A stretch of DNA of 64,000 nt from Eubacterium sp. GTDB taxonomy: Bacteria > Bacillota > Clostridia > Lachnospirales > Lachnospiraceae. The stretch covers positions 18,964 through 82,963 of the forward strand of contig JAFVAQ010000029.1 in assembly GCA_017480495.1 (NCBI GenBank), written 5' to 3'. The first letter of the stretch is position 1. The number at the start of each line of letters is the position of its first letter. A model generated the notes under the pieces. That model saw only the letters and a list, made by a program, of their open reading frames with translations. It did not search any database and was not told where the DNA came from. This document shows, one piece after another, positions 56,236 through 64,000 of this stretch. Position numbers and translations under genes: made by a program.

Positions 56236-57038
56236 TACTGCACCTCCCTATAATCTGCATCTATCTTAAATGCGTGATTCATAGGGCCGCTGCCCTTACC
56301 CAGATCAAGCATAGCTCCAAGAGCTCCTGATATATAATTCTTTGCATAGAGAACTGCCTTATCAAGACTTTCGCCCTTTGCAAGATTTGATGCTATTGCA
56401 CTAGATAATGTACATCCAGTTCCATGAGTATTTGGATTATCTATCCTCTTTCCCTTGAACCATACATATCCGCCCTCTCTATATAGAAGGTCATTAGCAT
56501 CATTTACCTTGTGTCCTCCTTTAAGAAGAACTGCGCAGCTGTATTTTTCGTTTATAAATTCTGCCGCACGGATCATGTCCTCTTCTGTTTTTATATCCAT
56601 TCCTGAGAGAACCTCAGCCTCTGGAATATTTGGAGTGATGACAGAAGCCAGTGGAAGCATTTTAGTCTTAAGTGTTTCGATAGCATCGTCACTTATAAGT
56701 TTTGCCCCGCTAGTTGCAACCATAACTGGATCGATAACTACATTCTTTACCTTATACTCAGTAAGCTTCTCAGCAATAGTCTCGATAAGTCCAACGGATG
56801 CCACCATTCCTGTCTTAACTGCGTCCGGATAAATATCTGTAAATATAGCATCTAACTGCTTTCCTAGAAACTCCGGTGTTACTTCCATAATATCTGTTAC
56901 GCCGGTTGTATTCTGTGCAGTAAGTGCTGTGATAGCGCTCATGGCATATACGCCATTTGCTGTCATAGTCTTGATATCTGCTTGGATACCGGCGCCTCCG
57001 CAGGAATCACTTCCCGCGATTGTTAATGCTGTGTACAT
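56235..57038 (-). CDS. thiD: hydroxymethylpyrimidine/phosphomethylpyrimidine kinase ThiD
   Basis: 267 residues from ATG 57038, preceded by GAGGG; the open frame extends to 57062 but lacks a ribosome site there. Family motifs are TIAGSDSCGGAGIQADIKT near the N-terminus, DPVMVATSGAKLIS, and GTGCTLSSAIAS near the C-terminus. It phosphorylates HMP twice to HMP-PP. With CytX it forms the pyrimidine salvage branch. Confidence 0.95.
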   Translation of the reverse strand: MYTALTIAGSDSCGGAGIQADIKTMTANGVYAMSAITALTAQNTTGVTDIMEVTPEFLGKQLDAIFTDIYPDAVKTGMVASVGLIETIAEKLTEYKVKNVVIDPVMVATSGAKLISDDAIETLKTKMLPLASVITPNIPEAEVLSGMDIKTEEDMIRAAEFINEKYSCAVLLKGGHKVNDANDLLYREGGYVWFKGKRIDNPNTHGTGCTLSSAIASNLAKGESLDKAVLYAKNYISGALGAMLDLGKGSGPMNHAFKIDADYREVQ

Positions 57039-57114
57039 ATGATTTTCCCTCTTTCTTTGCATTAATTTTGTATAGCGACATGAGGTGGTGCCCCCAACCT
57101 GCCGCAGTATTTAT

Positions 57115-57768
57115 TTATAATATAGCCACTAGACCGCTTAGATCCTCGTAGCTTTTTAAGTAAAGCTTTGCATTTTCAAGAAGCCCCGCCTGGTTCTTCT
57201 CGCCCTTGGCGTCGTATATACCAACTGTTACATACCCCGCTGCTTTAGCAGTTTTTAGAGCATATAGAGAATCCTCAAAAACAAGTGTTTCTGAAGGGTC
57301 CGTTCCCATATATTCCGCCGCCAAATTATAGATATCAGGCTCATGCTTACTAACACCAACTTCGCTATTGGTAAATATTTTATCAATATAGTTATGTAAA
57401 CCAGTTCTTGTTAATGCTCTTTCCACATGGCTTCTTGGACTTGAAGTAGCCGCCACCATTTTGATTCCTCGAGTTTTGAAGTCCTTAAGCAGCTCCTCAA
57501 CTCCTGGCTTTGCCTCAACTTCGTAATAATAGAAATCTTCCGATATCTTATTAATATCATCTAGAATTTCAGAAATATCTTTATTAATACTATACGTATT
57601 CTTTAAGTATTCAGCGCCCTGCTCCATACTCATAGAAAATAGCTTCTCTGTAAGTCCATCTTCAGGTTGCCTTCCAATACTTTTCAGATACCTCTCCCCT
57701 AGATCTGTCCATATGATCATCGAATCAAGAAGCACTCCATCTATATCAAATATCGCTCCTTTTATCAT
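57115..57768 (-). CDS. HAD-superfamily phosphatase in the thiamine operon
   Basis: 217 residues. Motif I FDIDGVLLDSM, motif II VAATSSP, the Lys region VSKHEPDIYNLAAEY and motif IV LVFEDSLYALKTAKAAG define a HAD subfamily IA enzyme like beta-phosphoglucomutases and phosphatases. Position between thiE and thiD suggests work on a thiamine intermediate, for example dephosphorylation of TMP, but the substrate is not shown by the sequence. Confidence 0.82.
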   Translation of the reverse strand: MIKGAIFDIDGVLLDSMIIWTDLGERYLKSIGRQPEDGLTEKLFSMSMEQGAEYLKNTYSINKDISEILDDINKISEDFYYYEVEAKPGVEELLKDFKTRGIKMVAATSSPRSHVERALTRTGLHNYIDKIFTNSEVGVSKHEPDIYNLAAEYMGTDPSETLVFEDSLYALKTAKAAGYVTVGIYDAKGEKNQAGLLENAKLYLKSYEDLSGLVAIL

Positions 57769-57789
57769 ATTAAAACTCCAATTTAGATT

Positions 57790-58428
57790 TTAACTAACAA
57801 CCTCTTCAACGACCTTTTTAAGGTCTTCAGAAGCTTTGCGTATATCCTCCTTAGCATAAATTGCGCTGATAACAGCAACTCCGCAGATACCACTACCTTT
57901 TAACTGAGGCATATTATCAAGAGTTATACCTCCGATAGCAACTACAGGAATTGAAACGGCTTCGCAAATAGCCTTCAGAGTTTCATGCGATATTTCATCT
58001 GCATCGTCCTTCGAACCAGTTGGAAATACCGCTCCAACCCCCAGATAATCTGCCCCACGCTTCTCAGCAAGTATTGCTTGCTCAACTGTCTGCGCGGATA
58101 CACCAATTATCTTATCCGGTCCAAGCTTTGCTCTAACGTCACCCGCTTCCATATCACTCTGACCAACGTGTACGCCATCTGCATCCATCTTGATTGCGAT
58201 ATCGACATTATCATTTATCACAAAAGGAACCTTGTATTCCTTACATAGCTCCTTTAGCTCTATAGCTTCCTTCAGAAAGTTCTCATCATCTAGGTCCTTT
58301 TCTCTTAGCTGGAGAAATGTAACACCCCCATCCAGGCTTTCTTTTACAACCTCGTAGAGCGTGCGGCCATTTAACCAGTGGCGGTCAGTTACCGCATATA
58401 CCAGTAGATCCTTTTTATCGCACTTCAT
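57790..58428 (-). CDS. thiE: thiamine-phosphate synthase ThiE
   Basis: 212 residues from ATG 58428, which has GGGGG seven bases upstream and overlaps the thiM end by 14 bp; a start at 58458 would add ten residues. Family motifs: YAVTDRHW, FLQLREKD, FVINDNVDIA, DADGVHVGQSD, GVGAVFPTGSKDDA and VVAIGGIT. It joins HMP-PP and thiazole phosphate to give TMP. Confidence 0.95.
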   Translation of the reverse strand: MKCDKKDLLVYAVTDRHWLNGRTLYEVVKESLDGGVTFLQLREKDLDDENFLKEAIELKELCKEYKVPFVINDNVDIAIKMDADGVHVGQSDMEAGDVRAKLGPDKIIGVSAQTVEQAILAEKRGADYLGVGAVFPTGSKDDADEISHETLKAICEAVSIPVVAIGGITLDNMPQLKGSGICGVAVISAIYAKEDIRKASEDLKKVVEEVVS

Positions 58429-59236
58429 ACTTAGCCCCCTTATCAAGAATGGCTCCATTCATATTAAATATTGCATCAATGATACGGTTGCGATATGTCG
58501 AATTACCATCGCCCTCCTGCATATTGGCCCAACCAATCTCACCTGCGAGACCCATTGTACATACAGCTGCCGCTGCTGCCTCGAGAAGATTATCTGGATT
58601 AGCAACAAGAAAGGCGGTCATCATACCGGAAAGCTGGCAGCCTGTTCCAGTAATCTTGCCCATCTCAGGACGACCATTTCTAATAACAAAGCATCTATCA
58701 CCATCTGCTACAAGGTCAATAGCACCAGTGATAGCAACTATTGAACCAGACTTTTTAGCAAAATCCTTAACAAACTTAACCGCACTGTCGAGAGTCTCAT
58801 CTGTAACAGCATCTGCCACATCAGCATCAACCCCCTTTGTAGTTCCGCTTCCAAGAGCAAGAGTCTTGATTTCAGATATATTTCCACGAATAACAGTAAA
58901 CTTGATTTCGTCCATAAGCTTTACTGCAGTATCAGTACGAAGCTTTGATGCACCTGCTCCTACAGGATCCAGAAGAACCATATGATTTAATTCATTAGCT
59001 CTCTTTCCAGCAAGGAACATACCCTCGATGCTGCTCTTATTCAGAGTTCCGATATTAATGTTCAGACCACCGCAAATTGATGTTATGTCAACTACATCAT
59101 CTGGTTCATCTGACATTATCGGACTTCCACCACAGGCAAGAAGAACATTTGCCACATCATTAACAGTTACATAGTTTGTGATATTGTGTACAAGTGGAGT
59201 TGTCTCTCGTACATTCTCGATACATTTTCCTAGCAT
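58415..59236 (-). CDS. thiM: hydroxyethylthiazole kinase ThiM
   Basis: 273 residues from ATG 59236 with AGGAGG seven bases upstream; the open frame extends to 59278 into the riboswitch terminator and is not used. Motifs: PLVHNITNYVTVNDVANVLLA, MSDEP, LDPVGAGAS and GTGCQLSGM (catalytic Cys). It phosphorylates thiazole for ThiE. First gene after the TPP riboswitch. Confidence 0.95.
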   Translation of the reverse strand: MLGKCIENVRETTPLVHNITNYVTVNDVANVLLACGGSPIMSDEPDDVVDITSICGGLNINIGTLNKSSIEGMFLAGKRANELNHMVLLDPVGAGASKLRTDTAVKLMDEIKFTVIRGNISEIKTLALGSGTTKGVDADVADAVTDETLDSAVKFVKDFAKKSGSIVAITGAIDLVADGDRCFVIRNGRPEMGKITGTGCQLSGMMTAFLVANPDNLLEAAAAAVCTMGLAGEIGWANMQEGDGNSTYRNRIIDAIFNMNGAILDKGAKYEVR

Positions 59237-59249
59237 AATTATACCTCCT

Positions 59250-59284
59250 AAAAAAAGCAGACATGCCAATCCTGGCACATCTGC
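59250..59284 (-). terminator. riboswitch-controlled terminator
   Basis: Stem GCAGACATGCCA / TGGCACATCTGC (one internal mismatch) with a 4-base loop, followed by seven T on the minus strand, then directly the thiM ribosome site. It is the expression platform of the TPP riboswitch. Confidence 0.9.
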
Positions 59285-59306
59285 TACATTTTACAAATCT
59301 TGCAAA

Positions 59307-59388
59307 TCCCTACGTTGGCATTATCCAAATCAGGTTATGGGTCCAGACGATACAGTCTGTTCTCAGCCCGTTTACACAAGCTCCCCTA
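59307..59388 (-). ncRNA. TPP riboswitch (THI-box)
   Basis: On the minus strand the conserved core elements appear in order: TAGGGGAGC, GGGCTGAGA, GACCC, AACCTGAT, then GGATAATGCC and AACGTAGGGA. These are the P1/P2 pyrimidine-sensor and pyrophosphate-sensor parts of the class. Binding of TPP should favour the downstream terminator and shut off thiM-thiE-HAD-thiD-cytX. Confidence 0.97.
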
Positions 59389-59423
59389 AGTGATTATCGT
59401 TTTATTTAATTTGAACATGCTAC

Positions 59424-59452
59424 ATTATAGAACTACGTGATTATAAATGCAA
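59424..59452 (-). promoter_or_regulatory. promoter of the thiamine operon
   Basis: TTGCAT (59452-59447), 17 bases, TATAAT (59429-59424) on the minus strand, about 35 bp before the riboswitch. Confidence 0.75.
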
Positions 59453-59483
59453 TATATTATTTTCAATTATTTTTATATGAGTT

Positions 59484-61217
59484 TTAGAAGCTCTCAGCTG
59501 CATATTTTAAGATATAATCTTCACCATTATCGAATATAGCTGTAATTAATTCCTCATCCATAGGTATATATTCATCAAATGGAACTCTTGACTCATGATC
59601 TGTTAATGTATCGATTGCAATTTCTCCATCCTCTGTAAGATTCGGAACAACAGAAAATGCGAATTGACCTGTTGAGATTTCCATACCCTGAACCGCCTGA
59701 CAGGAGTTATTGGACTTAGTAGTTCCCATAACCTTTACATTTGGAAAGTCCCCCATCATGTAAACCATGTCATCCCCTGCACTTACTGTCTGGGCATTTA
59801 CGAGCAGGATAATTTGACCGTCATGCCAGAGATCTTCTCCATAATAACTTACCGCTTCTTCACCCATCTTATATTTTCCGTCTGCCCCTCTTTCAAAGGT
59901 TGCAGTGTCTTCATTTATCTCTGCTGAATAGTATGTTGAATGTTCTCCTTCTGGTGCAAATAGCTGTGCAACTCCTTGTACCATGAAAGGACTTCCTCCG
60001 CTATTACTTCTCAGATCAAAAACAATATTCTTGATTCCGGCCTCCTTATAGGCAAGAACTTCTTCTCTCAACTTATTTGTCATTTCCGAATAATCCGCAC
60101 CGTCATATGTATTCATATCATAAGCCATTGAGTAGATTCTTATCATCACAGTATCCTCACTCAGACTTTCCCAAGTGAGGTTAGTCATCTTCACACCTTT
60201 ATCGATACTCGTGATAGTATTATCAAGTCTTGGTGCATATGCTCCAAGCTTTGGTGCAGTTACTGTTTTTTCCTCACCACTTTCATCTAGAAAGCTTATC
60301 TCAACTGAGTCTCCGCCCATCCCCGCTACATACATAGGCTGATAAAATTCTTCATTTTCCTTAACTGGAACTTGGAAGTAATAAAATGGAATATCATCGA
60401 AATAGTCATCTATAGCTTTTCCGTCCCATTTAGTTATTATAGTTCCATTCTTAATACCGGCATTTACAAGTGTCAGCCTTTCTGCATCTGCATTTTCAGT
60501 TTTATATTCATCCTTAATCTTAGAATATTCAACCTCTCCAATGTCATCCTTATCATTTATTGAGTATGACATTCCACAGCCCTCTACATTAACAGCTGCA
60601 TATTCACCTGTAGATAGTTTTATCAGGGATAGTCCATAATCATTACCGTAGGACTCACACATAACTGATAACGCCTGATTTTCATTTAGTTTATTTGGTG
60701 TATATCCAACATGTCCATCATAAAACTCCTGGGCATACTGTTGCCAGATTTGATAATTCATAGTTAAGTCCTGCTTCTTGTCCGCCTCCTTAAACTTAGG
60801 CTTATACTCCTTATATAATTTGTCCCAGTCGATTCCTTTTTCCTCAGTGAGTATATAATGCTTCTTCATAGAAGCAAAAACTTCTTCAAAGTCTCCATAT
60901 AGATCTAATCTATTATACCCAGGATTAATCGAAATATTTATCAGAGTTAAAAGAGCTACAGCTGCAGCTCCACCTGCTATACATCTTTTCACCTTATCAT
61001 TTTCAGAGAAAAGGCCCATTGCCATGATAACAGGTGCTATGTAGAGCCCTATTACTCCTATATTCCAGGGAATAAAGCTCATAATAATAATGGTAAGTAA
61101 ACCCGGAGCTATATATAACAACCTCCACTTATTTGAAGGATATTTCTTTATTCGCCCACTTATAGCTATAAAGCCAAGTGCCAGTATTATTTCAATTATC
61201 GCTAATGTCACATCCAT
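59484..61217 (-). CDS. membrane-anchored S41-family peptidase
   Basis: 577 residues. Four hydrophobic helices (5-95) anchor an outer part. The S41 region contains NIVFDLRSNSGGSP and LLVNAQTVSAGDDMVY, in which S479 is the probable nucleophile; a PDZ-like section precedes it. C-terminal processing peptidases of this family usually have one anchor, so four helices is unusual. It starts 15 bp after the second ABC-2 permease, so it may process or clear the exported substrate. Confidence 0.85.
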   Translation of the reverse strand: MDVTLAIIEIILALGFIAISGRIKKYPSNKWRLLYIAPGLLTIIIMSFIPWNIGVIGLYIAPVIMAMGLFSENDKVKRCIAGGAAAVALLTLINISINPGYNRLDLYGDFEEVFASMKKHYILTEEKGIDWDKLYKEYKPKFKEADKKQDLTMNYQIWQQYAQEFYDGHVGYTPNKLNENQALSVMCESYGNDYGLSLIKLSTGEYAAVNVEGCGMSYSINDKDDIGEVEYSKIKDEYKTENADAERLTLVNAGIKNGTIITKWDGKAIDDYFDDIPFYYFQVPVKENEEFYQPMYVAGMGGDSVEISFLDESGEEKTVTAPKLGAYAPRLDNTITSIDKGVKMTNLTWESLSEDTVMIRIYSMAYDMNTYDGADYSEMTNKLREEVLAYKEAGIKNIVFDLRSNSGGSPFMVQGVAQLFAPEGEHSTYYSAEINEDTATFERGADGKYKMGEEAVSYYGEDLWHDGQIILLVNAQTVSAGDDMVYMMGDFPNVKVMGTTKSNNSCQAVQGMEISTGQFAFSVVPNLTEDGEIAIDTLTDHESRVPFDEYIPMDEELITAIFDNGEDYILKYAAESF

Positions 61218-61232
61218 ATTTGTCTCGTCTCC

Positions 61233-62024
61233 TTAACTTAGATCATCTCTTCTAAACAGTCCATAACCTATAATCAGATATACCGCCATTACAGCAATAG
61301 ATATCAGGATAGTCCCAATTACATTTCCTGTAGATAGAGAGCTGTCATAGCTTGCATAGTTCACTATACCTTCTGTTTTACTGATGTTATATACGCTCCA
61401 TCCATTATAGTCCGCCAGAAGATTTAAGTTGAAATTTGCCGTCAGTAAATTGTCATGATTTGAAATAGTTCCACTAAGAACTGTATTAAAGGATAATATT
61501 CCATAACCTATTCCCATAACCGCATATTGATTCTTTACTATAAATGTTAAGATAACAATAAAAGCAGCAAGCCTAAGATAAGGAAAGAAGTAAAGAAATG
61601 TTCTAAGGATTACATCTCCGAGAACCAGTCTGTCCCCAAAGTCATAGAAGATATTTCCACTCACCAGCGGTATAAATGACAGAATAGTTCCCATTAGCGC
61701 TGCAAAAATCACACTAAATATACTTCTTGCCAGATAAAATTGAATTCTTGAATGTCCTGACATAAGCTCGTAATTCGCTACCTTATCCTTAAAATCAGAT
61801 CCAGCAATAAGTCCTACTGCTGCAATGACAAAGAACTCCGCAAACAAAAATGTAATACTCTTAGCCTCAGAAAGCATCGCACTGGTCGTTGCCTCGTGAA
61901 ATGTGTTTTCTGATATATTTAGAATAGTCACAAGGATATTCATGGCCGCCATCAAACAAAACAGGATTATCATCAGCCTAGATTTGATCAGTTCATATAT
62001 TATTGATTTGATTATATTTTTCAT
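61233..62024 (-). CDS. ABC-2 type permease (second)
   Basis: 263 residues from ATG 62024, preceded by AGAGGAC; the frame open to 62084 has no ribosome site. Six hydrophobic helices. The loop ELMSGHSRIQFYLARSIFS is shared with the other permease of the operon (EMASGHSRSRVYWSRIITG), showing a duplicated pair. Bacitracin/lantibiotic-immunity type exporters use such pairs. Confidence 0.85.
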   Translation of the reverse strand: MKNIIKSIIYELIKSRLMIILFCLMAAMNILVTILNISENTFHEATTSAMLSEAKSITFLFAEFFVIAAVGLIAGSDFKDKVANYELMSGHSRIQFYLARSIFSVIFAALMGTILSFIPLVSGNIFYDFGDRLVLGDVILRTFLYFFPYLRLAAFIVILTFIVKNQYAVMGIGYGILSFNTVLSGTISNHDNLLTANFNLNLLADYNGWSVYNISKTEGIVNYASYDSSLSTGNVIGTILISIAVMAVYLIIGYGLFRRDDLS

Positions 62025-62037
62025 AATAGTCCTCTGA

Positions 62038-62835
62038 TTAATTCTTATCTTTTTTCTTAAAAACCAAGTAACCCGCAGTAACATAAACCGTTGCTAAAAC
62101 CAGTGATACCACTATTGTCTTAATGATCAGCTCATTCGGTGTACTGTAGTCAAACCAGGTTATCACTTTACCATTTTCGACAAACTCCCATGAATTATTG
62201 TAACTTAGGATCTTAGCAAGGTTAGATAAAGCGAAAATATAAGTTCTATCAAATGCAGCTAATTCTTCGAATACCGAATCAAAAATGGTCTCAATAAAAA
62301 TTATTCCGTAGCTAAGCGCCATACCACCTCCAGCGCTTCCCACAAGGCTTGTAATCAGCATAAAAAGCCCGGCAAATCTGATCATCGGAAATATCATAAT
62401 CGCAAATCTTACTGCTATTTCCTCTAGAGATATATTATCTCCCCATCCATTTATAAGAGCTAAAATACCATAAGGAACAAGACATGCCACAAATACAATG
62501 CCGACTCCCCATAGTAGTCCGGTAATAATTCTTGACCAATAAACCCGGGACCGGCTATGACCTGAGGCCATTTCATAATTAATAGTTTTATCTGAACTAT
62601 CTCCTCCAACTGCTTTAGCCACTAGTATCATAATTGCAAAAAGAAAGATTTCTGGTAATGCTGCACCCATATTGAGTAAAAACCTAGATGAGGTTAAATC
62701 TCCGAAGCTTACTCCTTCAAGAATCCCGCTAAACCACATTCCAATATATGGAAGCGCAAATAAACTGATAACCGTTATTATCGTCAGCAGGTCATGGCTA
62801 AGTGTAAAGTTGTGTGATTTTATCAGGTTATACAT
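62038..62835 (-). CDS. ABC-2 type permease (first)
   Basis: 265 residues from ATG 62835, preceded by GAAAGGA; 26 extra residues are open upstream but unlikely. Six hydrophobic helices with the same SGHSR loop as its partner. It lies 28 bp after the ATPase gene. Confidence 0.85.
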   Translation of the reverse strand: MYNLIKSHNFTLSHDLLTIITVISLFALPYIGMWFSGILEGVSFGDLTSSRFLLNMGAALPEIFLFAIMILVAKAVGGDSSDKTINYEMASGHSRSRVYWSRIITGLLWGVGIVFVACLVPYGILALINGWGDNISLEEIAVRFAIMIFPMIRFAGLFMLITSLVGSAGGGMALSYGIIFIETIFDSVFEELAAFDRTYIFALSNLAKILSYNNSWEFVENGKVITWFDYSTPNELIIKTIVVSLVLATVYVTAGYLVFKKKDKN

Positions 62836-62863
62836 TTTTTTATCCTTTCTTCCAAGAGGAAAT

Positions 62864-63778
62864 TTATCCCTCTTGCACCTTTCGCATGTAGTAGTCTTCC
62901 AGGTTGATTTCATTCTTAGATATCTCTACAGGTATTACTCCACCCTCATAAAGAGCTTTAGAAATGTCATGAATATCATCCAATTTTTCGTATATTCTTA
63001 TCTGCCCTGTCTCCTGAACATCAAGCTTCTCTATTCCCATAGTTTTACTAAGAATAACACTTGCCTTTTCATTATTATCTGTATCTATCTGATAGTATTC
63101 ACTACACTCAGCCTGAAGCTCATCAGCTGTGAAGATACCCTTTATCTGACCATGATTGATAAATATATAGTCTGTGCATAGAAGTGAGAGTTCACTTAAG
63201 ATATGCGAAGAAATAACCATAGTTATATCCTCTTCCTTATTAAGCTTACGGAAGAGCTCTCTTATTTCAACGATTCCTTCCGGATCAAGACCATTTATTG
63301 GTTCATCTAAGACCATAAATTCAGGCTTAGCCATAAGAGCATTTGCAAGACCAAGTCTTTGTCTCATGCCAAGAGAGAAGTTCTTTACTATCTTCTTACC
63401 TGTATCTTGAAGATTAACTATTTCAAGCACTTCATCGATTCTCTTCTTATCCGGAATACCCTTTTGAAGTCTTTGCTTCTCCAGATTCTCCCTAGCAGTC
63501 ATTCTCTCCTTCTCATAAGGCGTTTCTATCATGAAGCTCATTCTTGTTCTGGCATGATTCAGTCCCTTCTCATCAGTAGCTCCATACATCTCTAGCTCTC
63601 CGCTTGTCGGAAATGCAAGGCCAGCCATTATTTTCATTATCGTTGTCTTACCCGCACCATTTGGACCAATCAGTCCGACTATACTGCCCTTCTTTATCCT
63701 GAACGAAACATTATCCAGTGCCAGCTGTTTTCCATACTGCTTTGTTAGATTTTTTACATCAACTATTATTTCTGACAT
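62864..63778 (-). CDS. ABC transporter ATP-binding protein (BcrA-like)
   Basis: 304 residues. Walker A GPNGAGKTT (near 38-46), signature LSLGMRQRLGLANAL (FSLGMRQR), Walker B FMVLDEPINGLDP and switch His in SSHILSE. The C-terminal 80 residues are typical of BcrA/YxlF exporters. First gene of the exporter/protease operon; TTAAG half-sites lie about 55 bp upstream. Confidence 0.93.
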   Translation of the reverse strand: MSEIIVDVKNLTKQYGKQLALDNVSFRIKKGSIVGLIGPNGAGKTTIMKIMAGLAFPTSGELEMYGATDEKGLNHARTRMSFMIETPYEKERMTARENLEKQRLQKGIPDKKRIDEVLEIVNLQDTGKKIVKNFSLGMRQRLGLANALMAKPEFMVLDEPINGLDPEGIVEIRELFRKLNKEEDITMVISSHILSELSLLCTDYIFINHGQIKGIFTADELQAECSEYYQIDTDNNEKASVILSKTMGIEKLDVQETGQIRIYEKLDDIHDISKALYEGGVIPVEISKNEINLEDYYMRKVQEG

Positions 63779-63833
63779 ATCTTATTCTCCTGATATAGAT
63801 TTCTTTTTGACTAATACCACTATAAAAATAAAA

Positions 63834-63860
63834 CTTAAAGAAATTCTTAAATCTCTTAAG
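63834..63860 (-). promoter_or_regulatory. TTAAG half-sites upstream of the ABC-2 operon
   Basis: Three TTAAG motifs on the minus strand, at 63859-63855, 63850-63846 and 63838-63834, are spaced 9 and 12 bp, on average one helical turn. They resemble the repeats at 44521-44542 before the other ABC operon. A TATAGT -10-like box follows near 63824. Confidence 0.4.
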
Positions 63861-63870
63861 TTTTCCAAAA

Positions 63871-63905
63871 ATAAAAAACAGGGACTACTTTTACATAGTC
63901 CCTGT
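63871..63905 (-). terminator. intrinsic terminator of the gene entering from the right edge
   Basis: Perfect 10-bp stem ACAGGGACTA / TAGTCCCTGT (63878-63905) followed by TTTTTTAT on the minus strand. Confidence 0.88.
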
Positions 63906-63940
63906 CTAACCTAAAAACATTTATATTTCGATTAGAATTT

Positions 63941-64000
63941 CTACCTTCCCATTACCGGCGGCTTCTTTTGTTTTACTGTAATAAGCTTCTCATTCTTCTC
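63941..64000 (-). CDS. 3' end of an unidentified protein-coding gene
   Basis: The last 19 codons and a TAG stop of a frame open to the window edge, with a basic tail (KQKKPPVMGR). It is followed 36 bp later by a strong terminator, which supports it as a real gene end. Too short to identify. Confidence 0.55.
   Translation of the reverse strand, partial: EKNEKLITVKQKKPPVMGR

Noticed and set aside
59234-59278. Upstream-extended ThiM start at 59278
   Set aside because: The extra codons fall in the riboswitch terminator hairpin; the ATG at 59236 has a perfect AGGAGG site.
1-64000. Prophage, integrative element or tRNA-linked island
   Set aside because: No integrase, transposase, phage structural gene or tRNA was found, and base composition is even apart from the 158-bp element at 11676.

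Overview
The window looks like a chromosome segment from a low-GC Firmicute, most probably a Lachnospiraceae (Butyrivibrio/Roseburia-like) gut or rumen anaerobe. The signs are strong AGGAGG-type ribosome sites, tightly packed operons, a ferredoxin-linked 2-oxoacid oxidoreductase, YesM/YesN-type two-component systems, many GGDEF/EAL proteins, and a PurH split into two proteins. No tRNA, rRNA, CRISPR array, prophage or intact transposase gene is visible. Almost all genes lie on the minus strand; the exceptions are two prepilin-like genes and two hybrid kinases.

Layout. 1-12.6 kb: a near-continuous minus-strand gene train of purO, (158-bp inverted-repeat element), purH (formyltransferase only), a YkgJ cysteine-cluster protein, mnmA, citrate synthase, porCDAB, a CbxX-type AAA+ ATPase, a membrane diguanylate cyclase and an OFA-family MFS transporter cut by the window edge. 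12.8-13.7 kb: a HAD phosphatase. 13.8-25.5 kb: a pentose module with an FGGY kinase, ribulose-5-phosphate 4-epimerase, YesN regulator, YesM kinase, a second binding protein that probably serves the sensor, and a YtfQ/R/T/YjfF-like sugar ABC importer. 25.7-30 kb: a 1154-residue triple-PAS/GGDEF/EAL protein and surE. 30.1-33 kb: an NCS1-type permease fused to a PlsC-type acyltransferase with a zinc ribbon, interrupted by a frameshift in a 7-G tract, with a small membrane protein coupled to it. 33.3-36.7 kb: an orphan prepilin behind an 11-bp operator array, then a Tet(M)/EF-G-like GTPase fused to a YacP/Rae1-type NYN nuclease. 36.7-44.4 kb: an OmpR-type two-component system, a serine beta-lactamase-like protein and a MacB/FtsX-type ABC transporter. 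44.7-55 kb: a second prepilin and a signalling island (diguanylate cyclase, Hpt protein, REC-GGDEF-EAL regulator, two hybrid histidine kinases). 55-59.5 kb: a TPP-riboswitch-controlled thiamine salvage operon (thiM-thiE-HAD-thiD-cytX). 59.5-63.8 kb: an ABC-2 exporter with a membrane-anchored S41 protease.

How it works together. The 2-oxoacid oxidoreductase and citrate synthase would supply acetyl-CoA and citrate. The pentose module couples extracellular sensing to uptake and to the last two steps of an arabinose-type pathway. The signalling island has every component needed for a hybrid kinase -> Hpt -> REC-EAL phosphorelay acting on cyclic di-GMP. A family of GGGACGG-core palindromes, found at four intergenic sites, is the clearest repetitive signal not explained by genes.

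The strongest candidates for new biology are the GTPase-Rae1 fusion, the permease-acyltransferase fusion with its G7 tract, the GGGACGG palindrome family, and the 11-bp-periodic operator in front of an orphan prepilin. No stretch longer than about 300 bases lacks a gene.
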